Assembly (NCBI GenBank): GCA_018350325.1
Contig: JAEVLN010000010.1
Span: 372,001 to 436,000 of the forward strand
Source of the DNA: Globodera rostochiensis
Lineage: Eukaryota; Nematoda; Chromadorea; Rhabditida; Heteroderidae
Direction of reading: 5' to 3'
DNA: 64,000 nt
Part shown: piece by piece, positions 35,401-46,717 of the stretch
How the letters are laid out: every line of letters begins with the position of its first letter
How positions within the stretch are numbered: the first letter of the stretch is position 1
Position numbers and translations under genes: made by a program
The notes under the pieces: model-generated
Seen by the model: only the letters and a program-made list of their open reading frames with translations
Database searches by the model: none
What the model was told of the DNA's origin: nothing

Positions 35401-37869
35401 TTGTCAAAGCTCTGTAAATTATATGTCATTTTTACTCTACCGGCTTAAACAAAATTTATTTGACTAAATAAATTACGATGTTAGAATAGACTTGATAAAG
35501 AAATATGATAAAATCAACGACATTTGTGAGTGTAGAACGTGAAAAACTTTTGACTAGTTTCTGTAAAATTTTATAATTTTTAAAAGTCGGGTGGCTCAAC
35601 GAGGGGGAGTTTTTTTCAATAGATAATGATGCTTTTATAATTTATTTAAGGAGTTGTTTTGGGGAGCAAAATAACGCGCAAAATGCCACAATTAAAGGCG
35701 GCGGCCTACCGGCATGCAAATGTGAACGAGGCCTTGTTCCCGTAGTTCCTCCTGCAATTTTGCGGCATATCGAGTTTTGCCACCGCCGGGACCGCCTATT
35801 AAGGATTGATAATTTTACACTAAAAATCGGGTAGGACAAACCCGGGGTTAATCCCCCCCCCCGGGGTTATTCCCTCCGGTTTCTCGTCATCCGGTTAACG
35901 CTTTTTTCCGCTTTTTAAGACCCGCTTAAACGCCCGGTTAATGTTTGCGGTTAATCGCATTTGTTCTACCCAATTGAGCATCAGTAAATTTAAAGAATGA
36001 ATGCTCCTAAACAACGCTTACCCATGAACAGAATAATTGGGGCATCCGGCGGAATGTAAGCATCATTGGCGGCTTGGACCAGCGAGCTGGGTCTTGAGGA
36101 GCTTGACCAGGAGTTCTTGCGGCTTTTGGTCTCGTTCTGTTGCTGGCTCGAACTGTTGGATTTTATAAATTATCTATTTAATTAAAATTTTGAATTAAAA
36201 ATAAATTTCCAAAATGGGTACCCTTTTCGCGTTGTGTGGCTTGGATCCCGGACGGCTCGATGAGCCTTTGGGCTATTGGTCGCATGGGAGATGACCGCCG
36301 ACGCTACGGGTGGACGTGCTAAATGTGCATTTCTTTAAACTGTTCCAAAACAAATGCAATTTTATTTTATTAAAGACTAATTGTCTATTTATAAATTATA
36401 TTTTAATAATTAATAACAGACGTTCCCAATCAGGCACTTTAAGTTGGACCAAACAACGGGAACGACTCATAATATTTTTGAAGAATGAAAATATTTATTG
36501 AGTAAAAATGCCAAAAGAGAGTTTTTTGCGTCTCGCTTTTATTTGTGCTGAGAAAGGAGCAGCAGAAAATTTGTTGACGAAAATTCCCACCAGGGCCATG
36601 CCATGACCAGCATTTTTATAATGTGCCGGAAGCAATTTGAGAAAGGAAAGCAACGGCACGGCACAAAACAAGCAAAAGTGCCACAATCGACGGACGCGGA
36701 ACAACTCAGTGTAAAATGATAGCAAAAAGAAAGGTTCGGCTCAACAAAAACGCAAATTGGAAGTAGAATTAAAACCAGGGAGGCCAGAATGCCTTATTTT
36801 TAAGGCAAATGGCATAATTTTAGAAATCTGCCTTATTTTTTGCCATATTTCCACAGATGCCATAATTTTAGAACTTTGTGAAAAATTCTATTTTTTTAAG
36901 GAACAATTGAATCCCCGAAAATAATGCTCCTTGATTCGTACAATTTGAAGTTTTGGTTGCAAATTTTTCTTAACAAATTGAGTAAAAAATTCAAAATTTT
37001 CTCGGCGGCGCCTATCGGCACCGCCGATCCCCTCAAAACAGAAGAAAGCAGAATTCTCAAAAAAAAAATTTTTTTTTTTTAAATTTCTTATGAAAACTGC
37101 CATAAAAATCCCATATTTTTGAACCCTCGCTGACATAAAAAGGCCATATTTTCTCGAAGGTGATCTGGCCTCCCTAATTAAAACGGACTTTTATGGAACA
37201 GAAAAATGCGTCCGTTACAGTTTTGAAAAACACTGGGGGGGGGGGGTCCAAAAAATCCTATTTTTTTGAATTTGAATACAAATTGTTCACCACCTCCGGC
37301 TGCTTCCGGTGAGTTGTGTGGCGGTGGTTCAACATTTTCCACCGTTTTCTTCTTCACTTTATTCCCATCCGTACTTTCTTTGCTGCTTTTTGTTTTGGTC
37401 GCTTCCATTTTGTTGGAGGATGACGACGTCACGAACGAATCCCTCAAGGGGATTTGAAACAAAAGTGCCGTTTTTGGAACAGCAAATTGAAGTTAAATTC
37501 CAATCTTTCTTGTTTGTATGCTGGCATTTATACAATGAAAATGCAGTGCCTCTGGCAAATACCATTTAAATGCCATCCCCGGGTTCATCCGAATCTTTTG
37601 GATGGCATTCTCCAGAAACTGAATGTGGTCCTCCGGCTTGTTGTAGATAAGCCCCGTCATAAGGCCCTGTGTGAAGGAGGAGGAATTTTCAAATCGAAAG
37701 TTTGTCTTTAAATTTTAAAAAAAAATGACTAAAACGGCACGGCACACGCAGAAAATTGGCACAGCGGGAAATACCCAATGCTTTAATGCCCTGGTGAAAG
37801 TCAATTTTTTACCTCAAAAAGCTGTGGAATCGCATGGTCCTGCAAATAGCGTTTAGCCTCAGCACCCAT
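29468..37869 (-). CDS. Two-domain adenylate kinase, AK5-like
   Basis: Eighteen exons on the minus strand: 37869-37813, 37666-37563, 37442-37291, 36318-36222, 36152-36022, 35795-35710, 35308-35099, 34639-34553, 34475-34429, 34206-34010, 33840-33757, 33581-33309, 33005-32880, 32511-32339, 32236-32011, 31770-31673, 31039-30964 and 29565-29468. Phases agree; 773 aa. The N terminus matches AK5 (AKRYLQDHAIPQLFEGLMTG, then LIYNKPEDHIQFLE and KWDSFV). Domain 1 (about 175-350) has P-loop GGPGGGKTRYAA, FIEGFPREARQVEDF and SAKYFDDQRL. A Ser/Gly/Ala-rich linker follows (about 350-545). Domain 2 (about 545-740) has a variant P-loop GGAPGSSKS, VVEGYPRTLAQAED and LIDCTEQFCKDVL. It should interconvert AMP, ADP and ATP in the cytosol. 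Intron 10 appears GC-AG. Introns carry four hAT-like MITEs and, in the last intron, a 1-kb satellite. The linker exons (11-12) are the least certain. Confidence 0.88.
29640..30612. repeat. Tandem array AGGCCTGGTCGACATTTTGA-CC, about 40 units
   Basis: Units of 22-27 bp, AGGCCTGG(T/C)CG(A/G)CATTTTGACC followed by GTTTT, ATTT or CT. Higher-order pairs of a 'GTCGAC' and a 'GGCCGGC' or 'GTCGGC' unit alternate. It lies entirely inside the last intron of the adenylate kinase gene. ORFs of 60-142 codons on both strands are artefacts. Confidence 0.9.
31289..31347. mobile_element. Very short hAT-like MITE (TAGAGATCGG family)
   Basis: Flanks GTTTCAAC (31281-31288) and GTTTCAAT (31348-31355), 7 of 8 identical. 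Ends are TAGAGATCGGACTTGA and GATCGGACCAATCTCTA. Only 59 bp, in intron 16 of the adenylate kinase gene. Confidence 0.6.
32567..32766. mobile_element. hAT-like MITE (TAGGGTGGGACGGGACC family)
   Basis: Perfect 8-bp duplication ATGAAAAC (32559-32566, 32767-32774). The inverted ends TAGGGTGGGACGGGACCGGG and its mirror (ending GTCCCGTCCTACCCTA) span about 23 bp. The interior repeats GGTCCCGGTTTTTT and its complement. Intron 13 of the adenylate kinase gene. Confidence 0.8.
33084..33290. repeat. Foldback poly-C/poly-G element 2
   Basis: AAAATAGAACCCCCCCCCC at the left and GGGGG..AAAGAACCCCCGGGGG, then CTCTATTTTAGGAAATACGG at the right. Intron 12 of the adenylate kinase gene; relative of 28110-28215. 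Confidence 0.55.
34961..35083. mobile_element. hAT-like MITE (TAGAGACCGGACTTGAG family)
   Basis: Flanks ACCTCAAA (34953-34960) and AGCTCAAA (35084-35091), 7 of 8 identical. Ends TAGAGACCGG and CCGGTCTTTA. The interior is CTCGA/GTCTCGA-rich. It sits 16 bp past the exon 7 donor of the adenylate kinase gene. The 120 bp before it (about 34833-34950) are similar CTCGA-rich DNA. Confidence 0.65.
36776..37176. mobile_element. hAT-like MITE with GCGGCGCCTATCGGC core
   Basis: Perfect 8-bp duplication ATTAAAAC (36768-36775, 37177-37184). Ends CAGGGAGGCCAGAATGCC and GATCTGGCCTCCCTA. The interior contains the dispersed GCGGCGCCTATCGGC repeat also found at about 21480, 21610 and 49965. Intron 3 of the adenylate kinase gene. 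Confidence 0.75.
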
Positions 37870-38899
37870 TTGTCGGATATTCAGCAAATTTAACTATTTT
37901 TTAAATAAAATTTTTTATGTAAAATTTAACGACAATATGTAGTTAGTTTTAAAAAATGGTGGGGCATTTTCATTTTTAATAATTAAAACTACATAAATAG
38001 GAAGTCATAAATAGGTCGGATTTTTATGTTTTAACCTATTTTTAATTATTTGAAAAAAAAATCTGTTTTTTAGTCGGATCGAAAAAATTATAAAAATTAA
38101 ATTTAGACAGAAAACCACAACAAAATATAGTCCTCAATTTTGCATTTTTTGCTGGTTTGACCTATATTTGGCTGTTTTAAGTTAATTTTTGATCAAATTT
38201 CATATTTAAAAAGTAAATTTATGGTGAAAATTAGTCAATTTTCAATTTTTAAAAAAACGGTGAACGGACGGGCCGCACGGCACCCTTTCCATGTGTTAGT
38301 TGCAAGCTCAAAATGGTTTTTTCTGACTGAAATGTGCGCATTAATATTTGCCAAAAGTGTCAACACCGTAGGGGTTTTCGCATTACGCAACTAATCTGTC
38401 GGGATGTTAAGCCACACTTTTGGTGGGAGGAGGTGGACTGTTTGCCGTCCAGGCAAAGAGGAGGGCTTATCCGTCCAATCCACAAAATGGGGAAAGCCGA
38501 GGCCGAGAAGACCGACCTCATCCATTTGGCAAATTAAGGGAGACGAACAGTCATTAGTTAGTTAGTTAATATGTATTAGGGAGAGAAAAAAAAGCCCCCG
38601 CAGGGGAAGTGCGAGCGGATATATATAAAATGTTTAATAATGTTGGCATGGGAACAGAGTAATGCGAGCTGCTGGGCTGGAGGAATCGGGAGGATGAAGC
38701 CAAATATTAAATATATGCTGACGGATGAAAAGGATCCAGACAAGAAATTGAGCGTCGGGTGCGCGAAAGTGGGCAGGCAGAGGCAAGCAAGTCTTGAAAA
38801 TTTTTGACTGAAAATTTGACCGGGAATTTTGACTCAATTCTAATTTAGTCCGCACTCATTCTCATTCTTGAAGAAGTGTGCATAGATTAACTTCTTCGC
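37870..38899. other. Intergenic, no gene recognised
   Basis: AT-rich DNA upstream of the adenylate kinase gene. A 67-codon plus-strand ORF (38334-38537) has no recognisable features. Confidence 0.5.
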
Positions 38900-39295
38900 G
38901 ACACTAATGGACAAAATCACTAATAAGGCAAAGGGGACAAAATAACTAATAGGTTAAAAGCGGACAAAATCACTAACGATTAAAATCACTAATCAGTCGA
39001 AAGCGGACAAAATGCCTAACGGACAAAATCACTAACGATTAAAATCACTAATCAGTCAAAAGCGGACAAAATGCCTAACGGTCAAAATCACTAACGATTA
39101 AAATCACTAATCAGTCAAAAGCGGTCAAAATGCCTAACGGTCAAAATCACTAACGATTCACTAATCAGTCAAAATCACTAATCAGTCAAAAGCAGACAAA
39201 ATGCCTAACGGTCAAAATCACTAACAAATCACTAATCAGTCAAAAGCGGACAAAATCCCTACCGATTAAAATCACTAATCAGTCAAAAGTCGACT
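38900..39295. repeat. Tandem repeat of about 58-60 bp (GGACAAAATCACTAACGATT)
   Basis: About six units of AAGCGGACAAAATGCCTAAC, GGTCAAAATCACTAACGATT, AAAATCACTAATCAGTCA with deletions. A TCTATTTTTATGATCAAT segment follows that resembles 47607-47640. Confidence 0.85.
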
Positions 39296-39535
39296 TCGGT
39301 TCTATTTTTATGATCAATCTCGGTAATTGATCGGCTGCACTATAACTGACCGGACTCAAAAAAAAGGGGGGGGGGGGGGATGAATTGTATATCTCTATCG
39401 ATCTGCCCCTTTTTTATGTCCGATCAGCTATACAAATTTTGTAACATTTCCCAGGATAACTTTTATCTAATTTATATACCCAAGCTTTAAAACCAATAAC
39501 GATTTAAACAATTCATATCGTCACGACATGAACAT

Positions 39536-39775
39536 CAGGGATGGGCAAAATCGGAAAATAAAATCCGAAATCCGAATTCCGAAATTCCGGAAAACCAAAA
39601 ATCCGAAAGGATTTTAAATCCGAAATCCAAAATTCCGGAAAACCAAAAATCCGAAAGATTTTAAATCCGAAATCCGAATTCACGAAAATCCCGAAATTTT
39701 CCGGACCGAATTCACGAAAATCCCGAAATTTTTCCGGAATCCGAAATTTCGGATCCGAAATTTTGCCCATCCCTG
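39536..39775. mobile_element. hAT-like MITE with CCGAAATCCGAA core
   Basis: Perfect 8-bp duplication ATGAACAT (39528-39535, 39776-39783). The terminal inverted repeat is CAGGGATGGGCAAAAT / ATTTTGCCCATCCCTG (16 bp perfect). The interior is short repeats of TCCGAAATCCGAATT. A sequence cousin of the satellite-bearing element at 53470. Confidence 0.85.
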
Positions 39776-39867
39776 ATGAACATCTGCTGAATATTTGTGG
39801 GTATAACATTTTGCATTTTCATTGATTTGAATAAGGCAAAAATTGAACAATTTAATGTAAATGGGGC

Positions 39868-39932
39868 AATATTCCCCTCACATGACTCCAATGCTTGGGA
39901 AGGGCGGCCCGCCCGCCCCTCACGCTTTATTT
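39868..39932 (+). promoter_or_regulatory. GC-rich conserved block upstream of S copy 3
   Basis: Inverted copy of the blocks at 17849 and 63346 (CCCCTCACATGACTCCAATG, then CTTGGGAAGGGCGGCCCGCC). One inverted 52-bp unit precedes it. It lies about 205 bp before the signal-peptide ATG at 40137. Confidence 0.4.
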
Positions 39933-40136
39933 AGCCAAAAAAAGCCAATAAAAATTCAGCGAATTGCACAAAAATGTTCACAAAACCATTCATTTATATT
40001 CTCAAATCTAATTTAATTTATTCATAAAATGCTTTTTTACATTTCTCATAAATTATACAAATCCCTGATATTTGGGGAAAACCAACAATTCCTGATTATT
40101 ATTTTATAATTTAAATTTAATCAACATTTAGAAAAA

Positions 40137-43100
40137 ATGAACTCTTTTTATTGGGCCAAAACGGCCTTTGTCTCCCTTATGATGATATCATCAATTACTT
40201 TTGAAGCAACGGTTGCGTAGTAATTATACGTATTGGCTGCAGGCAATAACACTTAGCTTATTTATTCCTCCGCTTACGGAAAATTATCAACGTTGTCCTG
40301 AGACCAGTGAAAAAGGGGGAGTCTCTAAATTGTGGGCGAAAACATACAACCAAAATTGAGGGAGACAAATGGTTCAAACAGAATGCCAAGATGAGAACAA
40401 ATTTAAAAGGGAACAGTCTACAGGGGGAAGTCAACTTAACAAAAATACTACAGTTGGGAAATTTTAATTTATAATTAAAATATATAATTAATTAGCGTTA
40501 GGGATGGCCCCGAAAAAGCCTAATTAATTCATTAATCTGCTATGCGTCTAAGGGTATAAAAAAGCCAAGTTAGGGTTATTTCCAAAAAAGTCCTAATTGA
40601 ATAATTAATTTTGTCTGATATCCGTCCGACCCAACACAAATATCCCCAATTTTAGTGTACGGGCCCCGTTTCGGATTTGTTCAATTCGCTTATCGTTGGC
40701 ATAACATCCGCCAACGAAGGCGAACATTCGGCGGCGTCCATTTCCAATCAGCGGCCATTGGAATTGAAATTGGCCGATGCGCAAATGTTGCAGCAATGGA
40801 TTGGCCAAATTGGGCGAAAAATTGTTGTTGAGGATGGCATTTTTGCCGGAAATTACTCCCGTGGCCCGAACATCAACATTAATGACGTCATTTTAACCGA
40901 TGGATTGCCACAGGAACGAATTAAAAACTTATTGAGGGAAGTTCAAAATTTGGAGGAAAAAAGCCAATTTTTGAAATTGCTCTTTTCATTCGGGGCAATG
41001 TTGAGTGCCGAGATTGGAGAGCAATCGCAACAAAACGGCACTATACGGGCGCTTTTAAAGGCTTACGAATGTGTTGTGGAGCAATTTGCAGAAGAAAAAG
41101 ACGGGTAAAATAAACTTTTTTAATAATTATTATTTTATTTTTAATTTTATATTCACTTTAAGCATTGCCGACTTTGTCATTGGAGCGGTCCTAAAAAGTT
41201 CGAAAGATTTTAAAATTGAAAAAATTATATTGGAAAGTCGTCCAATTAGCAATATTCGACGTCCTACTCGTAAGTTTATTAATTTACAATTTAATAATGT
41301 TTATTTTTCAGACGAATTTTTCCTTCTCAACGCTTTAAACATTGAAATGACTCCAAACGACGTCATAAATTTTGCTTTTTTCATTAAAAGCAATTTTTTG
41401 TCTTACCCGCCGATAAATCCGTTCAAAAAATATATTTTGGAATTGAAAGGATTAGGCGTTTCAAACCTCGACAAGGACCCCGTCAAATACCGGCGAATTG
41501 CGTACCAATTGCTGTTACATGTAAAAAATTGGGGGACCGAAGATTTAGAGAAAATTTCGTTGAAAAAATCAGACGAAAACGTAATCGAATTGACCCAAAG
41601 AGAAAAGTGCTTTTTTGGCATTTTTACCCGGAATTTAATGCAAAGAATTGCCAAATTTGAACTTTTGGAAGATTATTTTGGCGAACTGAACGTCAGTGAT
41701 CTGGTTAATATTGTAAAAATTGAGTTGGAATTTTATGAGCGACTTTCTGCGGAGAATTGTAATGATAAAAGTCTTCCATTCTTCGACGAAGCAGTTCGAA
41801 TTGATTGGAACGTTTGGAAAGGTCCGTTTTTATTGAATGGACATAAAAAACATAAAAAACAAAATTTGGTAGAATATTTGGAAAGTTCCAAATTTAAAGA
41901 TGCAATGCAAATAATTAGAACCAAATTTAATGAAAATGAATTTGGCCTGGAACTGAAGGCGGATGTGAAGAAAAAGTTCTACAAACCCACGCCTAAAGTC
42001 AAAATCGATGAATTTTGTTCAAATTTGGCAACAATTCGACAAATTTGCAAGAAAAACATTAAACAATATGAACGAGAAGTTTCTTTGAAAAGAAATGCTA
42101 TAATCAAACAAAAAGAAAACCATAACAAATTTTATGATTTTATTTCAATTTTTGTTAAGCATTTCGGAGGAAATTCGATTAAAAATGATAATGGAGAAAG
42201 GCTTGAATTTGATTTGAATGTGGCCAAATCATTTCTGGAAAAATTGCACAATTTGGCAACAAATCAAATAGTGAAAAAGATTGAAAGTGAAGAATATGAG
42301 AGTTTGCCCAATCAAAATTTGAATTTTGAAATGGCGATCAGAGCGATTTTGGACCAAAATTTGAATGAAAATGCCAAAAATTTACTAAAAGAATTTTATG
42401 TTCCGCAAAAAAGTGCCAAAAAAGAAGATGACCTCGAAGAGTTTCTGGAGGTTAATTTGGAGGCGCAATTATTCGAATTATATTTTCGTTTGCGGCACGA
42501 CTCGCTGCGATTGTTCACGGCAAAAATATTGACGGAACCATCGAAGAAAGTCGAGAAAATTCAAAGGACAAAATTCGGGCATTTCTCGCTGTGCCGAATT
42601 GTTTCAATGTCCCGGAATGGGCCAACAAATTTAGGTTTTTACAATTTATTTAATTGTTTATTTTCCATTATTTTTAAGCATATTTGATTATTGGATGGAA
42701 ATAAAAGAGATAAAATCAAACCAAAGTCAAAAAATGCCTGTGATTGGAGTCGCAATATTTAAGAAAATTATTAAAAAAATGAAAAAGCAAAAAGCATTTC
42801 CCGAGGTATTCATTCAAAATCATAACAGAAAACATAATTATTCATTAAGAAAATTACAAAACGTTGAAAGCTTTCAACGAGCACAAATTCTCAATTTACG
42901 AGACGACAAAACTGCTCAGAAAACTATTCGCTAAAATACTGGGCCATCGCACATCGAGTGGCCTGATAATACCCAACCTTATCAACAACCTAATCAATCA
43001 AATTGGCTCGGAAGTTGACTTTAAATCGGAAACAAAAAGTTCCATTTATATTCGCTATAGCAGCACAATCATCCAATGTGAATATGCAAAATTATTTCAA

Positions 43101-43223
43101 AATGTTTCGGCAAATTTCATGAAAATCAAAGGCGTAAATTTGCACATGGATGAGCATGAGTTGCTGATCCAGAGGCATGTTAAGAATGGAAAATACTGCA
43201 AAATAAAGCAACTTTTATTTTAA
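40137..43223 (+). pseudogene. Family S, copy 3 (inverted, decayed)
   Basis: Plus-strand copy. Recognisable exons: 40137-40211 (signal peptide, 25 aa, MNSFYWAKTAFVSLMMISS), 40656-41104, 41163-41269, 41312-42634 (exons 4 and 5 joined), about 42680-42810 and about 42850-43223. Breaks: a 237-bp insertion directly after the exon 1 donor GTTG (40216-40452); a deletion that fuses the 5' end of intron 4 with exon 5 near 41838, by chance leaving the frame open; a 1-bp loss in the T run at about 42485 that shifts the frame, so the ORF ends at 42687 in the wrong frame relative to the copies; and divergence of exons 6-7. The open frame from 41312 to the shift is long, so the decay is recent, or a truncated protein is still made. 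Confidence 0.7.
40216..40452. mobile_element. 237-bp MITE-like insertion in S copy 3
   Basis: Absent from the other S copies. Flanked by GTTG on both sides (40212-40215, 40453-40456). Imperfect inverted ends CGTAGTAATT and AAATACTACA. The superfamily is unclear. Confidence 0.65.
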
Positions 43224-44056
43224 TTATTTTTTTCCGAATTTGTGCCGCCCGGACGCGAATTCTAACAATTTTTACAAAATTCTATTTCAAAATAAATGAA
43301 TGCTAAAAATATGTTCGCTTTTTGTTCTTATTTAGTTAAAAACTGATTGAGTTTATTCATTTTTCGGTAAAAATGACTCATAACTCCCAGACCTCACCAC
43401 CTAAACATATTTTTAAAGTCTACAGAATACGAAGAACGCAATACCATTCGATAGCATTTAGTATGAAGAATTTTTTTTTGCAAAAAAACCTAAGCATTTA
43501 GAGTAGTTTGAACAAAGTTAGAACGAAAAATTCAAAATATTCCGTTCTTTGCACCAATTTTTCCGAAAATCCTCGGTGACCAATTTCCCGGAATGGTTTC
43601 CGCCAAAATTTTTTTTGCCAGATTTGCGCGTTAGGCTTAGAGTAGAGTCGATTGATATACATATATAATTCGTCCAAGTTGGCGTGGTACCCATATTCCG
43701 TAATTTTACCCGGGAGCGGGAATCCCGTAAAATTCTGCTTCCGTTAAAATTCCGTGGGAGTCCCGCTCCCGGGGTTCATGTCAACACGACGACTCGCCGA
43801 TGGTCGACTCGCCGACAACAGGAATGAACTATATCGGCGAATCGACCAACGGCGAGTCGAACCATCGGCGAGTCACGTCGGCGAGTTTAACCATCGCCGA
43901 GTTGACCCGTCGGCGAGTTGACCCGTCGGCGAGTCGACAATCGGCGAGTCGGCGTCGGCGAGTTGAACTGTTCCCCCGCTCCCGCCGAGCTTTACTCTAA
44001 AGCAAGAATCTGAAGTTTATGATGAGGGAAGTTATGAATTTATTACAATTGTTTAG
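43224..44056. other. Gap inside S-C unit 3 with GC-rich repeat
   Basis: AT-rich to 43670, then an insertion-like GC-rich patch (about 43690-43985) made of CCCGGGAGCGGGAATCCCG and TCGGCGAGTCGAC / GTCGACTCGCCGA repeats. The other copies have only about 110-530 bp here. Confidence 0.5.
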
Positions 44057-44632
44057 TGCAGAAATTGGCGAAAGAGGCTCCGGCGATGTTAAAGGAGCAA
44101 CAATTGAACTTTTGAATAATGTCCGTTATGATTTGGTGGTAAATTTCACATCCAATGCATGGAGAAGTGAGCAAAATAATGAATTAAAAACAATTTATAA
44201 TTAATTTTTAAGATGTCCACGACAGAACGGAAGATTTATTGGAAGAATGGACCAGATTGAAGCTTTTCGAAGAGAACACTTTTGCTAAAGGGAATGAATT
44301 GTATATGATGGAACAAATATACGATTTTACAAAGTAGAATCAAGAAAATATATCCAAAATTGAGGCGTTGAAAGCCAAAGAAAAAGATGGATATGATTTG
44401 TTGGGATTATTCGATAGATTGGATGTATTGGCACGGAAGGTCATCGATGAAGAAATGCCCAATTTGGAGAAGGCAAAAAAAAGAGTTGATTAATGTAAAA
44501 GGAAAAAAGCAAAATAAAGTAGAAATTAAGAGGATAATGAAACTCGTAGAATCGGCACGAGAAATGGGCAAAAGGCTTGGACAAATGCTTGAAGATGTGA
44601 AGAAACATTATGGCCAAGCAATGGACGAATAG
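44057..44632 (+). pseudogene. Companion ORF C, copy 3 (broken)
   Basis: Exons 44057-44166 and 44213-44632 align with companions 1, 2 and 4 (acceptor TTTAG at 44056, donor GTGAGC, acceptor TTTTTAAG). An in-frame TAG at 44335-44337 and a +1 shift in the A run near 44475 break the frame. The C-terminal end (LGQMLEDVKKHYGQAMDE) is still exact, so decay is recent. Confidence 0.7.
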
Positions 44633-44899
44633 AAAAGAAGGCTGGCGAAAGTTTGGAATTATTGCGATAGAATTATTTGTTTGATTTTTTATTTTTCGAG
44701 ATTTTACTTTTTCATTTTTTGATTTTTTTTTTCATAAACATTATTTGTTACTCACAACACGAAACGAGGTGCAGTACGCACCTTAATGTCGGCGCCCTCG
44801 GATTTTGATGTGGATGTCTGCATGTTCACGCCCTCGGCTGTGGATGTCCGCATGGTCACGGCCTTGGCCGAAGAGATTTTCTCAGATATTTTTTTGTCA

Positions 44900-46350
44900 T
44901 CAATTACTTTTTAGCTAAACAATGGAGCAGCATTTGTAAGGGGTCTAGAATGTGGTGTGCGTCGCAAAGTGAGGGCGGGCAGTAAGGGCGGGCAGTAAGG
45001 GGTTAGCGTGCGTCGAGCGCATAGCGGAGGATAAGTCAAGTGGCAACGACTAAACACACGGGCACGTTGCGACGCGACAATGAAGGGTGCAGTGAGGGCG
45101 GGCAGTAAGGGGTTAGGCTGCGTCGAGCGCATAGCCGAGGATAAGTCAAGTGGCAACGACTAAACCACGGGCACGTTGCGACGCAACGTCACAATGAAGG
45201 GTGCAGCATAAATATAGTGTCTGCCGCAAGGCGCACTCTCTTAATGACACTGTCTGCCGCAGCGCAAGCATTATCGATTTTTGTTGCGAAAATCAAAATT
45301 ACGCGACAATGTCTACATATTGTTTGTAAGAGGCAATGCTCGCCACCTCTCGTGCAGCATAAAATATAGTGTCTGCCGCAAGGAGCACTCTCTTAATGAC
45401 ACTGTCTGCCGCAGCGCAAGCATTATCGATTTTTGTTAAATTTCGCAACAATGTCTACATATTGTTTGCAAGTAATGCTCGCGACCTATTAAACGCGCAC
45501 GAATTAGCGTAAAACTTATAGGTGAGAGCACTAACGCGTATCTTAACAAATGCGCCTTTTTGCAAAAGCTACCTATTTATTATAAATGAGGGCAAACAGC
45601 TTCGCATGCGAACGGCAAGGTTATTAGGTCGCGAGCATTGCTTGCAAACAATATGTAGACATTGTTGCGAAATTTTGATTTTTGCAACAAAAATCGATAA
45701 TGCTTGCGCTGTGGCAGACAGTGTCATTAATCAGCGCCATTCTTTGCATCACGCTTGGGCTGAAACCGAGTGACCTCAGAGATTGCTTCGTAGGCAAACT
45801 GCATGCCTACAAAGCGTTCATTCAAAAGCTGAATGGCAGCCTATCAAAGACGATTCAAACCAAAAAGACCTGGGCGCGCCATTTCAATCGTGTCTCACGG
45901 CTGCTGGAAGCATGGGCTGAACATAGAACATCCGAGGGCGGCTTGACTCCAGGTGCGTCGTATGCTATTTGCACGTACTTCGCTGATATTTCAACTTTTT
46001 GTAGGAGGTGCTGAGCACAGGACCCGTTTGCGGATGCATTTTCTGCTGATCCTTCTCATTGCTTTCGCCTCAGTCTTCGACGTCAGCTTCTTTGCGCTCG
46101 TGTGGTTGAATTAGGAGAGGCGGTGCACGACGCACATCAAGCCGACAATGGCGGAGTTCGCTTGGTGTGCAGACCAGAAGATCAGTATCACAGACGAGCA
46201 GTTTGTATTCAAATGCAATACCTGCTGGGACTTGCAAGAGCCAAATGTGGACGAGGATGAACAGATTGTGCCTATCGTCATTGACGAACAGGCGCGCTTA
46301 TATATGACTAAAAAGCCGTCCGTCGATAATCCTAAGGGCAAATAAGGTTA
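44900..46350. other. GC-richer, mobile-element-like segment
   Basis: Two near-identical direct blocks (about 44965-45070 and 45090-45195, GCGTCGAGCGCATAGC), two copies of a GTGTCTGCCGCAAGG block (about 45220 and 45371), and an inverted copy of the latter (about 45640-45735) form a complex repeat. ORFs 45682-46014 and 46148-46345, and an open stretch at 46022-46261, have different base composition from neighbouring genes and unknown products. A degenerate DNA transposon is likely; no transposase motif was recognised. Confidence 0.4.
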
Positions 46351-46664
46351 TTTGAGGTGCTGTCCTGGTATAAGTTTATTGGCAACTCACTGAAAGCACT
46401 AACAACTTGTTTCGCCGCATTTATTTTTAAATGATGTTCACCCTCTCTTCCAACAATTCCACCCCCACGCACGCACATATATTTTTTTGCCGTTTTGAAA
46501 TTGTTTCTTCATTTATTTTATTGGTTAAAAACTGTTGTTGGTTTTACGTTTGCCATTTCGCTTCGCGTGACTTTGACAATTATGCGTTGTTGACATACGC
46601 AGAATTACTTCCTTTATATTGCGTTTTACATATGCTAATCTATTGCGGCACAATGGCTCGCATG

Positions 46665-46717
46665 TTGCGTCGCCAACTGAGGGGGTTCTTAATGAACCCC
46701 CTCAGTTGGCGACGCAA
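46665..46717. other. Perfect 24-bp hairpin
   Basis: TTGCGTCGCCAACTGAGGGG GTTC, a 5-nt loop TTAAT, then its exact reverse complement. Either the end of a mobile element or a cruciform or RNA hairpin site. Confidence 0.85.

Noticed and set aside
42480..42687. C-terminal RLRHDSLRLFTAKILTEPS reading in S copy 3 and similar ORFs at 7955, 14977 and 59383
   Set aside because: This is the minus-one frame of exon 5; the intact copies read ARLEAIVHGKNIDGT there.
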